Source of the DNA: Chamaecrista fasciculata
Taxonomy: Eukaryota; Streptophyta; Magnoliopsida; Fabales; Fabaceae
DNA: 64,000 nt
Direction of reading: 5' to 3'
Assembly: GCA_003254925.1 (NCBI GenBank)
Contig: QANZ01056315.1
Span: 18,171 to 82,170, forward strand
Shown: in pieces, positions 22,316 to 33,439 of the stretch
Position numbering within the stretch: position 1 is the first letter of the stretch
How the letters are laid out: each line of letters begins with the position of its first letter
Translations under genes and position numbers: made by a program
Notes under the pieces: model-generated
The model's database searches: none
What the model was told of the DNA's origin: nothing
Seen by the model: the letters and a program-made list of their open reading frames with translations, nothing else

Positions 22316-25300
22316 ATGATTTCAAAAAATAGTTTATTTCTTGCTTTTCTTGTTATTTTCTTGTGCATATGTTTTCTCAGGAATGCCGAGACGAGGGAGA
22401 TTGACATAAGTGGTATCTCCGACCAAGAAAATTTGGAGTTGGAAAGGCAACTCAAAATGCTGAATAAACATCCTGTTGCAACTTTTCAGGTAAATACATA
22501 GAATAAATTAATAATTTGATCTTTAAAATACTACTAAGCTGATAACTCAATTTTTGAAAAGATTGAAAAATCAAAACGGTATACTAATTATTCCATTTTA
22601 TGGATTAAATGGTATACTATTTTAATCTTTAAGGAACCAAAGAATATATTATTATAGTTTTTCAAGGATCAAGATGAGCTCGGTAATTTTTCAAGAATCA
22701 AATTATTAGTTTAATTAATATATATATATATACTATCCAAATTGTTCAAATAAAACTAAGCTTGGATATCAAAATCACAAAGACATATATATTTAAATCA
22801 CCAAGACATATATTTATCGTTTATTTGATTAGTTAATTAGTCTTTGAAAAAAATACGTAATTCATCTATTGACAAATATATATTTTATACTATTTTATTT
22901 TTTCTATATCTATTTTGAAGACCAAGGCAGGAGTTACAATAGACTGCATCAAAATCAATGAGCAGCCATCACTGGATCACCCTTTATTGAAGAATCATAA
23001 AATTCAGGTTTTAAATTTAATTCGTCAAATTGAAAATTGATTACTTTTGGCAGCTTCTAACACCTAATTGTGTATATGTATAGATGGAACCCAAATCAAT
23101 TCCAAAAGGAGCATATAAAGAGCCAGCTAATAAGAAGCAGGATGGTTCAAAAAGGGCATTATGTCCTATTGGCACAGTTCCAATAAGAAGAACTACAAAG
23201 CAAGACTTGATTATTGCAAAATCCTTACATAAAGGAATGTCTAATGGCCCTAATTCTATCTTTTATCATGATCAGAAGGTAATCCATTGATCAATTAATT
23301 AATAAGTTGTTGATCTATAATACATAAACAACCTTTCTTTTTAACCACAACCTTTTAATTTAGATTTTCAAATAATTAGTTATGCTGAATTTGGTTTGTT
23401 TAATTTAGGTTGTACAAGTAATGATGAAATTTATTCCCGAGAGATATTATGGAGTTGAAGCATATATATCAATTGACGCTAAATTAACGTTGGCAAGGGA
23501 GCAATTAAGTTCATCAAACTTGTGGATCCAAAGTGGGGGGCCCAATGATCTCAACATGATTTCAGCTGGAATAATGGTAAGATAATGAATTTGTATCATT
23601 TCCATAGTGCAAAAAACCGGACCGGTCATCAAACCGGTGAAAGGCTCGGGTCACTAGTTTAACCGGTTGAGCCGGTTTACTTAAAAAATACATTTTCAAA
23701 TATACATATTCATTAAATACACATTAATATATTGCAATAATTTAAATATAAAGTAAATATTAAACACTTTAGTACCTTTGGAGCTATTTTGTAATTTTAA
23801 CTATAACAAGTTTTGTAAAAATTACATATTGACCCCAAATTTTTTTTAAAGTTTTCATTTTAGTCCATCTATAATATGTATCCAGGGACTAATTTGTAAT
23901 TTTTTGAAAATTTTTTGGGGTCAATATGTAATTTTGCAAACTTTGGCGGGTCAAACCGGTTCACGGTTCGCCGGTTCATCGGTGAGTCACCGGTTCAACT
24001 GCAATCCGGTATTTTTATTTCTCCGGACCGGCCTGGGCTCCGATTCACCGATCGGACCGCCCGGTCCGGTCCGATTTTTAATACTATGATCATTTCTAAT
24101 GCTAGTGCACAAAGACAAAGATACAATTAAAGGCAGAAAGGATCAAATGTGTGAAAAAGTGATGTCATGAAAAATTTAATCTACCTTGTTAACTTGTATA
24201 TATTATGATAATTGTGAATATGTATCGGACTATATATATACATCATGAATATTTATTTGTGTCACCGATCATGTAGTTTTCTGAAATACTCAACGGTGAT
24301 GATGATCAAGAACCTCATTTATTTGGGCAATGGACTGTAAGTATATATTTAATTAATTAGTGTGTGAAATTTTTTTATGATTTTTTTTTTGAATTTTCAA
24401 TAGTATGATATAACATTTTTTTTTTTGGTTTATTTGGACTTTTATTATTAGAACGATGGGTTTAAAACAGGTTGCTATAATCAGTTATGCCAAGGCTTTG
24501 TGCAAATCGACAGACAAGTGCACCCTGGGTCTCTACTTACCCCTGATGACCTATTATATTTACAAAATGTTTCGTTAGTTCGTATATTTCAGGTAATGAA
24601 TAAACTAATAAAGAATTGTTCAAATATTAACATTGATCCTAAAAGTATAAGGTAGATTTCAAATTGTTCCTAAATATTTTAATAATAGTTCACTTTTGGT
24701 CCCAAACTATTAAATATATTCATATCTATCTTATTTCAAATTATAATGCCACGAGTCCAAAACCACAAGTTACTTTTGACAAATTCTTTTTTTATTTAGA
24801 TGAAACCGTTAGCAAATGGCATCAAATTGAATCTTAAAAGTGGATTGTTTACTTATGGGTGAACGAGTAAAATTGACTATATCTCTCTCGTTAGAAATTA
24901 TATATGTTATTGCTGAGGAGTTGTTTTTTATCCATTTAAGATAAGGCCAAATCGTGCTCTTTAGGTGGTATTGGGATCGAAAGTGAACAATTCTAGAAAC
25001 ATGTGCGAGACTAATTAATTATAAACGAACAAAATATTTAAGATCAATTTAAAGTTTATCTCGTATTTTCAGGACCAACATGAGTATATGTGTTAAAGCG
25101 CCCTTTATTTCATCCTCAAACTTTATATCAATTGTTAATCTTATCCCTAATAGAATAATATTATGCAGGATGGTCCAAATGGGCGTTGGTGGCTGGTTGT
25201 TAAATCCACAAATGTAGGGTATTGGCCAAGTGAGTTGTTCCCATACATGACAAATGGTTCGAACCATGTGGGTGGAGGAGGAGCCACCAAAAAAACTTGG

Positions 25301-25588
25301 AACCAAATTACTAAAGATCCATGGCCTCCAATGGGGAATGGCTATAAGCCTCCAATGGTGAATGGCATTAAGTCTGGAGAAGTCTTCTTCTTTTCATCCT
25401 TCTTGTATGATTTTCGTTGGTTTGATCACTCTCTAGGTAGTCGATTTCCTGAGGACAATTTTGTTGATGATATTGTTGATTCTCCCAATTGCTATGGCTT
25501 GTTTCATCTCAAGAGACAAGAAGAACAAGAAGAACAAGAAGACCATTATACCTTTACTTTTGGAGGTCCCGGAGGAAAAAATTGCTAA
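22316..25588 (+). CDS. Neprosin-domain (DUF239) secreted protease-like protein, copy 3
   Basis: Seven phase-0 exons give 414 residues: 22316-22489, 22921-23007, 23084-23278, 23409-23576, 24277-24336, 24452-24592 and 25169-25588. The layout is the same as copies 1 and 2: signal peptide MISKNSLFLAFLVIFLC, activation-peptide motif in exon 2, neprosin motifs LWIQSGGPNDLNM, TGCYNQLCQGF and VGYWPSELF, end FGGPGGKNC. It is longer because exon 7 has an in-frame 24-bp tandem duplication (25325-25348 and 25349-25372) that repeats PPMGNG-KP as PPMVNGIK, and a QEEQEEQED expansion near the C-terminus. This is the most compact copy and the likeliest to be expressed intact. Its intron 4 holds a hAT MITE. 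Confidence 0.92.
23603..24088. mobile_element. hAT MITE rich in CCGGTCCGG, in intron 4 of gene 3
   Basis: The 486-bp element begins CATAGTGCAAAAAACCGGAC and ends in the near-inverse GTCCGATTTTTAATACTATG. A perfect 8-bp duplication ATCATTTC flanks it (23595-23602, 24089-24096). Gene 2 shows the unoccupied site at the matching intron position. It is non-coding. Confidence 0.9.
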
Positions 25589-26704
25589 CTAATTAACAAA
25601 TTATGTATCCATATATGATGGAGATTTTATTTTTAGATGGGTGAAGTGGCAAGTTATTTGGATTTTAAAAATGTAATCTGAAATTTAATAAATATAAATA
25701 ATTTACCAAAGTACAATTTTAATCTCTTATCTTTGAAGAATGTTACATTGCTTTAATCTAACCCTTTATCCTTTTTTTCCTTTTGTTGCAAATTTGATTA
25801 TTTTTAAGTTTTTAAAAAGTTTCACTTTTTTATTACAACGATTGAATGTGGTTATATCTATCTCATTTTATGTTCGAATATGATGAGTCTCAAGTTACAT
25901 ATAGCTTTTATAACACATCGTTTCTTTGTTCAATTGGAGCTTTCAAGAAATAATAAGGTCAAATTAATTAGCTCCAAAAGTGAGCCGCTTATTTTATAGT
26001 TAAACAAGTAAAGTTAGTTATATTTTTCTGTTTCAAGACTGATTGTTATGAGTTCTGAACTAGGAGTTACTCTTGACAAGTCCTTAATTGGTCTAGTTGA
26101 AACCGTTAGCAAATGAGATCAAAGTAGACCTAAAATTGGTTCTGGCCCCCAAAAATGAAAAAAAAATTATGAAAAAAATACTTCTATACTCAATTTCACA
26201 TTGTTAACGATCCCAACCAGATATAAAAATTATTTGTCAATAGTAACTCATAATTCTGAATTCATCACAATCGGACATTAAATAAAGATATATGATCAAT
26301 TCACTTATTTAACTATGAAATAAACGATCCACTTTTAAAACTCAATTAAACCTTATTTAGTAACCGCTCCAATTAAACAAAAAGAATACATATGGCAAGT
26401 ACTCCCATACTAAATGTACTAAGAAAAATTTATTTATAAGGGCAAGAAAACATCAAGTAATTTTATATATAGAAAAAGAATAAATAATTTAGATATATAA
26501 AAAGTGAAAAAAAAATAATATAATCAGATTCATTAATGATCATTATTAACTAACTATTTATTAAAAAAAACTAATAGCAGACGTTACGTTTCAGCCTTTA
26601 TTGCAATTAAACCTTTTCACAGGGTCAAATTAACTACCTCGTTAAAACGCAGTGGTTATCTAAGCCATTTTTGTTCGATAAATAACCACAAAGTATATTT
26701 TTAA
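25589..26704 (+). repeat. 3' flank of gene 3 followed by an orphan neprosin leader
   Basis: 25600-26390 is the shared 3' flank. 26490-26690 contains ATATATAAAAAGTG and AACGCAGTGGTTATCTAAGC, then GATAAATAACCACAAAGTAT, the leader found upstream of exon 1 elsewhere. Exon 1 itself is missing; a MITE follows immediately. Confidence 0.65.
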
Positions 26705-27408
26705 GGTATAGTTTGGTACACGGATTAAAAAAATAGTCTTGGAATTAAAAGCTCCAGCATAGACTAATTATGTGTTTGGTACGTGGATTAAAAAATTAGT
26801 CCTGACAATATTGTATTCCTAGGAGATCGAGTAGCATAATTTCTTAAAATAGTTATTTTCAATCCGGATGAGATTATTTTGGTCCACCTATAATGACTAA
26901 TTTACCCTCATTAAACTTAGTTAATTAAATTTTGTTCTACAAACTCTTTCCATCTCTCATCTAATTTTATTCTCCTTGTCAAACCTAACTAATTAAGTTT
27001 TGGACTTTGACAATTATAGTTATATTTTGATGGATGATTTTTTTAGTCTATTTTTTAATTTTAAGAATTTTGACATTATGTTTTGAAATCGTATTTTCTT
27101 GATAAATCATCAATGATGTAAAAACGAAAAAAAAAATTTCAATGTATTCTTATTAATTGTTTTGGAGAATTTTTTGCATTTGATAAGTTATTATTTGAGA
27201 ATAAAAAGTCAAGGGCATATTTTGAAAAATATCAATATTCCCTATATTATCAAAGTTGAACCAAACACAAGATTGTAATATTCATAGGAATATTGCAAAA
27301 TAATCCCATAACTATTTTAATTAACTTATCCAAAAAGATATTTCTATATTCATGAGAATTATATATAATTCCCGGGAATATAAAAGTATCTGTGTACCAA
27401 ACGCCCCT
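26705..27408. mobile_element. PIF/Harbinger-like MITE at a deletion junction
   Basis: Termini GGTATAGTTTGGTACACGG and GTGTACCAAACGCCCCT are imperfect inverted repeats. TAA precedes the element, and CAA follows it where the paralogue has TAA, compatible with a 3-bp TAA duplication. The left flank is neprosin leader and the right flank is neprosin intron 6. Confidence 0.6.
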
Positions 27409-27410
27409 CA

Positions 27411-28159
27411 AGAGTATAAGGTAGATTTCAAATTTGTTCCTATATATTTTAATAATAATTTACTTTTGGTCTCAAAATATTAAATATAATCATATTTCTC
27501 TTATTTCAAATTTTAATGCCACGAGTCCAAAACCACATCTTGCTTTTGACGACTTCTTTTTTTATTTAGATGAGACGTTAGTAAATGAAATCAAATTGAA
27601 TCTTGAAAGTGGGTATTTTATTTATGGGTGAACTAGTAAAATTGACTATATTTCTCTCGTTCCACATCTAAACATGCAACAAGTTTGAAATTATATGTTA
27701 TTGTTGAGGAGTTGTTTCTTTACCTAGTTAATTAGGACCATTAACAAATAAGGTCAAATCGTGCTCTTTATGTGGTATTTGGATCGAAAGTGAACAATTC
27801 TAGAAACATGTGGGAGACTAATTAATTAGAAACAAACAAAATATTTAAAACCATTTTGAAGTTTATCTCATTTTTTGAGGACCAATATGAGTATATATAT
27901 GTAAAAGCACCCTTTATTTCATATGCAAACTTTATATCAATTGTCAATCTCATCCCTAATATAATAATATTATGCAGGATGATCCAAATGGGTGTTGGTG
28001 GCTGACGGTTAAATCCACATATGTAGGGTATTGGCCAAGTGAGTTGTTCCCATAAATGAGATTGTTGATTTTCCCAATTGCTATGGCTTGTTTAATCTCA
28101 AGAGACAAGAAGACCGTTGTAACTTTGCTTTTGGAGGTCCCGGAGGAAATGATTGCTAA
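27411..28159 (+). pseudogene. Neprosin-like pseudogene, copy 4 (intron 6 plus deleted exon 7)
   Basis: 27411-27977 is collinear with intron 6 of the other copies. Exon 7 starts at 27978 (DDPNGCWWLTV...YVGYWPSELFP) and hits TAA immediately after the SELFP codons. It then jumps to the region encoding EIVDFPNCYGLFNLKRQ, with the frame lost. Compared with gene 2, 196 bp are missing between two ATGAG copies. The end (FGGPGGNDC, stop at 28157-28159) is preserved. Exons 1-6 are absent; a MITE and an orphan leader lie where they should be. Confidence 0.9.
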
Positions 28160-28477
28160 CTAATTAACAAATTATATATGTATCCATATCTATTTTTAGT
28201 CACTTATCTTTGGAGTAGATCGTATTTATCCAACTTTTTATCTTTTTTTTTTCTTTTTGCAAATTTAATTCACTAAGTTTTTTAAAAGTTTCACTAACTG
28301 GTTTCAACAATTGATTGTGGTCGTATCTCTCGCGTTTTATGTTTGAATGCGATAAGTCCCGAGTTACATATTGCTTTTGACGCATCATTTCTTTATTCAT
28401 TTGGAGTTTTCAGCAAACAATGTCAATTAGACTCTGAAAGTGAACCACTTATTTTATAATCAAACGAGTAAAGTTTA

Positions 28478-30232
28478 ACCTGGAAACCAAATCATCTCAT
28501 CCAAACTCAACTTAGATGTTGAGATGAGATGATGTTGTAGTGAAATGCGATGAAAATGATGTATTGATGTTTGGATGATTTGAGAGAAAATGATGTTAAT
28601 TAAATAGGGTGTGAAATTATATAAAAGAGTATGTAATGATTGTGGTTGGTTAAAATAGGTTTATGGATTTTTTTGACTTGTATAGGGGTATAAATGGTAA
28701 AAACTAATGAAATGAGATGAGATGATAGGTGTTTGGTTGTGGTTTGAATGAAATGATATTGAGATGAGATAATATTGGAAAACATGAGGATGATATATTT
28801 TTGGATGATGGTTTTTGGTCCATCATTGGATGAGATGATGGGCCAAAATGAAAATAACTTTAAAATTATTTTAAGAATACAATAAGGTCCATAAATTTGT
28901 ATCAGTCTAATGAATCGCTCCCTAAGATGTGTATATGATAATCGGGGCCCGTAGGAAATTGCAACCATCAATAATCGTGTATATTTCTAAAATTCAACGA
29001 CAAAAAAATAACAAACAATAGCTTGGGGACCAGAATGCAAATAACATGAACATTATTGTAAATGTACAATTTGGTCCATAACTTTGTATGGATCCAATGA
29101 ATCGGTCCTTAAAATGTGTAAATTATAACTCGGGTCCTATAAAATCGCAATTAGCAATTATCCGGTCTATTTCTCCTACTCTAGTACACAAAAAAAAAAA
29201 AACAAATTGAACAACTATTAGCGGACCAAGATGCAACTAATCTCGTAGTCTGATAAACAAAAAAAAACCAGCAATAGTTTTATTACCGAAACGAAACTAA
29301 TCCCATAGTTTAAAGACTAGTTTGGCAACAATGCCAACAAATGGGAAGATAAAAAATTATTTTAACTCTTTTAAATTAAAAAAAAGTAGGGATTGAATTG
29401 TACAATAGTGAAAAAAATATAGGAATGTTGCAGTTTGGACCCAAAAACTAACATAACAAAATTTTCGTGGACCAAAATGCAACTCAGCTCGTAGTTTGAG
29501 TAAAAAATCTAACCAAAAATAGTTTTATGACCGAAATGAATTGATCTCATAGTTTGAGGACCAGATTTCCAACAAAAGTGAATATAATTACTTTTTTCAA
29601 TTTTTTATTTTATTTTTTTAAAAAACGAAATAACGGGACTAGAAGAAGATTGAACCTTAAAAAAAATTTTGGATTCAATTATATATTTTACTCAAATAAA
29701 CAAAACAACATTAGGACAAAAAAAAAAACAAAACAACATTGCGATTTTTTGGCTACCCATGATTCAAACCTAAAAAAATAACACACATGTGGAAACTTGT
29801 GTATATATTTTCCTACCAAAAAAATAACTATTATTTCTCTATTATCCATAACGTATAATCATCGGATGATTTTGAACACGAATATAGAACAAAAAATAGT
29901 TTTAGGACCAAAATGAAACTAATTGCATAATTTGAGAAAAAAAAACTAAACAAAAAGTAGTTTTAGTAGCCAAAGAAACTGAGCTCATAATTTGAGAACC
30001 AAAATGCCTATAAAAGTGAAAATAATTAATTTTTTCCTTTTTTTTTAAAATGCAGCCAAGAGAATAGAAGAAGATTGTAATTTAAAAAATAATTTAGGGA
30101 TTCAATTGCATATTTTACTCAAAACAAATAGCAAAATATTGGGACTAAAAAATAACAACATTGCAAATGAACACAAATAATTTTTGTTTTATTAAATTAA
30201 TATAAATTATATATATAATATATATAATAATA

Positions 30233-30272
<40 letters not shown>

Positions 30273-30629
30273 GGGTGTGTGTGAGAGTGAAAAAGAGAAA
30301 AAAAAATTATAAGAAATAATAGAGAGAGAGAGAGAAAATTATAAATGTAATAAATGAAGGTATATAAAATTACTATTTTGCCTTTTTTTTATATTTGTAT
30401 TAGAGTATAGGTAATTATCGGTATATGAGTAAGGATAGTTTAGTAATTATAAGAGAAAATGAGATGATGTTGTGAATGAGATGAGATGAGATGATATGAT
30501 ATGAGAGGTCCAACCAAAAGCCAAAGAGTACTCTTCATCCAATACTACTGTTCATCCAATTCTAAAATAAGATGATGTTTGAATGAAATGAAAAGATATT
30601 GGAGAAGTACCCAAACAAGTATATCTCTC
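28478..30629. repeat. AT-rich repeat insertion of unresolved class
   Basis: This segment interrupts the shared 3' flank, which stops at GTAAAGTT and resumes at GTATATCTCTCTC. It contains GATGAGATGAGATG runs at both ends, a phrase AGGGGTATAAATGG also found in the Harbinger family at 39690, and two direct copies of about 110 bp near 28870-28975 and 29060-29165. An AT dinucleotide run lies at 30240-30262, followed by GA and GTGT microsatellites. No protein is supported. Inverted termini and duplication were not convincingly found. Confidence 0.45.
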
Positions 30630-31050
30630 TCATTTCATCTAGATTACCATAAGCAAATTAAGGTCAGTATTCTTAACTATTATTCTAATTGGTCGAGATG
30701 CAATACCAAAAGAAGTTTTTATAAAAATAATATAAGGCAAAATATAAAAGGAAATATAAACCTTTTTATTTTCTTTGAACCAAAGGATCTAAGATTTCTA
30801 AAAAAAATTTCCTATATTGATTATTCACTAGAGTGAGGCCACCACGTTTTTCAAACTTTACTACTCTTTCTTTTCAACTTTAATTTACTTTCTCACCATG
30901 AATTTCATGAAGTTTGTCCGAATTGACTCCCTCGTGCATTATTGGAAGCTATTTTTGTTTCATAAATAGCCACAAATAGAGTAATAGATCTGCTCATGGG
31001 CTAAGTATCGACTACTTAAGCTTAGATTTATGAGCTTTTATGTAAATGGG
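30630..31050 (+). repeat. Decayed neprosin 3' flank and leader relic
   Basis: 30630-30990 ends with TGACTCCCTCGTGCATTATTG and TTTCATAAATAGCCACAAAT, a diverged form of the leader that precedes exon 1 in genes 1-3. No coding exon follows. This would be the leader of copy 5, whose exons 1-4 are gone. Confidence 0.5.
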
Positions 31051-31052
31051 CT

Positions 31053-31300
31053 TAGACCAAACCTACGTTACGAGCAATAGTATCTCGAATTACTACTGGA
31101 AAAATATATAAAAGATCGTTGGGCCATGTGGGTTCTATGCAATAATTATGACTCATTCCTTTAGCTAATTTAGCTCTTAATACAGGATCATTCAAGTCGG
31201 GTTTTTTTGCTATTGAGATAAGTGAATTATTATAGACCCGTCCTCTAAAAGAACCGGACATGATACTTTTTCATCATCCGGCTCAAACACAAATCAAATG
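31053..31300 (-). pseudogene. petD: Plastid petD fragment inserted in the nucleus (NUPT)
   Basis: The minus strand encodes [20 protein letters not shown], then [13 protein letters not shown] and NVGL, the start of exon 2 of plastid petD (cytochrome b6-f subunit IV). Directly before it, reading minus, is GAGCCGGATGATGAAAAAGT and the pairing half CATGTCCGGTTC, which is domain V of the petD group II intron. The exon carries substitutions (for example a charged DT where IxGTI is usual) and stops soon after NVGL. It is therefore an old, non-functional transfer. The boundaries are approximate. Confidence 0.88.
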
Positions 31301-31379
31301 AATCGAATGGATCTAGCTAAAAACCAGAGATTCCGGACAAATACAAGGTCCAAGCCCAAATAAAATTATATCTAATATA

Positions 31380-31750
31380 ATGGGCGAAGTATTTACCCAA
31401 GTTCATTTTGGTGCTCAAGTTATGTGATTATTTTGGTCCTCAAACTAATTTTTATTTTGTTTTAATCCTTAAATTATTTTTTGTTTCATTTTGATCCTCA
31501 AATTATGGGATTAATTTCATTTTGATACCAAAGTGACCTTAAATAATTAAATTCAACTTAACATGAAAAAAAAATCACAAAAATGTCAAATTGCATTTCT
31601 AAAACAAAAAATCTCAATTTCCATTTTCCCATCATCAATCCAGTGCACTGTGATGGGATGAAAAAGAGAGAATATATGGTTCTTGCTTCTTCAACCTCAC
31701 TCCCTCTCTTCAATTCCACCATGAAAATCAAGCTTTAGTTTATGAGTTCG
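31380..31750 (+). repeat. TTTTGGTCCTCAA-type degenerate repeats and leader of the ATPase relic
   Basis: 31400-31540 has four degenerate repeats of TTTTGGTCCTCAAATTAT type, like one arm of the hairpin MITEs elsewhere, but without an inverted partner. 31600-31750 is pyrimidine-rich and is probably the 5' leader of the adjacent AAA-ATPase fragment. Confidence 0.35.
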
Positions 31751-31751
31751 A

Positions 31752-32166
31752 GTGATTCTTCTGTACAGCCCAAAATACATGCTTCTTCGTGTGGTATTTA
31801 TTTTGCTCTTGTTTATTGTTGGAGTAATTTTGTTCAAAATTGAATTCATATACACTGTGAAGAAACTATGGAAAAGCGTTAAAGATTATTTTCATGTTTA
31901 CCAGTTCTTCAAAGTTCCAGAGCAAAACAACATCGTTTTGTGCCTGGACCACAAACAAACAAACGGCTACAATTTTATCGGCATCAAAGAAAACGAGATT
32001 TGATGTTGTTCATGAGCGGTGGCCAGTGGAGATATATTCCGTTCATGCATCCATCGACCTTCGGTACCATCGTGATGGAATCAGATTTGAAGAACAAGAT
32101 CAAATCTGACCCAGAATCGTTCCTCAAATCTAAGTTGACGGTCGAAATTGATCGATGGGATGAATA
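31752..32166 (+). pseudogene. Truncated BCS1-type AAA-ATPase (AAA-associated N-terminal domain)
   Basis: The first frame gives an N-terminal membrane segment (LLRVVFILLLFIVGVILF), then FIYTVKKLWKSVKDYFHVYQ and FFKVPE. After an internal loss, the second frame (from about 31940) gives KRDLMLFMSGGQWRYIPFMH, then PSTFGTIVMESDLKNKIKSD and PESFLKSK. These match in order the N-terminal region of plant BCS1-like AAA-ATPases. The match stops just before the expected Walker A segment, so the ATPase core is absent. There is a frameshift and a large internal deletion between the two parts. The function is lost. Confidence 0.85.
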
Positions 32167-32209
32167 AGGCTTAGCAACTAACTTATTTTGCGTAGTACCG
32201 CGTACCACT

Positions 32210-32345
32210 TTTTTTTTCTTTTTGTCAAGAAGATGAAACTTCATTCATGCAAAAAATGACGCAAGGCCATACAACAGGGAGACCAAACAAGTTATAGATC
32301 TAACAATATAAACTTAGCCTTACACCCCACAGAGTACAATACATT
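32210..32345 (-). mobile_element. Short 3' end of a LINE
   Basis: The T run at 32210-32222 is the poly(A) tail on the minus strand, preceded by a typical LINE end (GAATGAAGTTTCATCTTCTTG). Flanks AGTACCGCGTACCACT (32194-32209) and AGTACCGGGTACAACT (32346-32361) are a 16-bp duplication with two mismatches. It carries no coding sequence. Confidence 0.8.
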
Positions 32346-32434
32346 AGTACCGGGTACAACTCGAGTAGTTATTAAACTACACAATTAATTTGGATAATTA
32401 GTGGATAGGTCTCATATTTAGGCCCAGATCTTAT

Positions 32435-33325
32435 TTTATTTATATAATATAAAAAATTAAAAAAAAAAGGATTTTAATCACCCAAAAAAAATAATTTCGC
32501 ATATGGGTGCCACGTGGCACCCGCTTATTTTAAAATTGGGACGGTCAGACATCATATGACATCAAATCGCAGACTGAGTTGCGATTTGCTCAGTGCTCAA
32601 CGATTTCTGACAGTCTCGGGATCCTTAACTTATTTATCCGAACTCCGTTTTGTTTAAATTTTATATCAAAATTTTTATTTTTTTCGTGCTCTACACAATG
32701 GTATAACTTTCGGATTAAAAAAGTGTGTTTTCAGACTCCGAAAGTTATACCATTCTGTAGAGAACGAAAAAATAAAAATTTTGATATAAAATTTGTACAA
32801 AACGGAGTTCGGATGAATAAGTTATGGATATGCAAAGTTTTAAAACCGGGCGTGTCATAACTTATTCATCCAAACTCCGTTTTGTACAAATTTTATATCA
32901 AAATTTTTATTTTTTCATGATCTACACAATAGTATAACTTTCAGAGTCTGAAAACACACTTTTTTAATCCGAAAGTTATACCATTGTGTAGAGCACGATA
33001 ATTTTCGTATTCAAAAATTGTGTTCTCAGACTCTGAAAGTTAGACCATTGTGTAGAGCACGAAAAAATAAAAATTTTGATATAAAATTTATACAAAACCG
33101 AGTTCGGATGAATAAGTTATGGATCTTCAAAGTTTTAAAACTGATTTCTGAGCAAATCGCTGCGATTTGCTCAGACTGATCGTAGCTCAGTCTGCGATTT
33201 CTTTATTTTTTTAAAAAAAAATTGAAAATAAACGGGTGCCACATGGCACCCATATGCGAAATTATTTTTTTTTGGGTGATTAAAATCTTTTTTTTTTTAA
33301 TTTTTTGTATTATATAAATAAAAAA
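32435..33325. mobile_element. Foldback-like element with long inverted arms
   Basis: Outer arms (TTTATTTATATAATA...AAATAATTTCGCATATGGGT, GCCACGTGGCACCC) at 32435-32525 pair with 33228-33325 almost perfectly. Inside are further inverted copies of ACTCCGTTTTGT, ATCAAAATTTTTATTTTTTC and the TATAACTTTCGGA/CTACACAATGG module, arranged in both directions several times. No protein is encoded. No clear target duplication was found, so the superfamily is open. Confidence 0.7.
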
Positions 33326-33439
33326 ATCGGGGAGAGGAGGGACATGATTTTATTTTTTTAATATTTATTTTAGTGTATTATATTTAAAATAATTTTTTTA
33401 TACTATAATTTTAAATGATCGACTAGTAGAAAATTCCTC

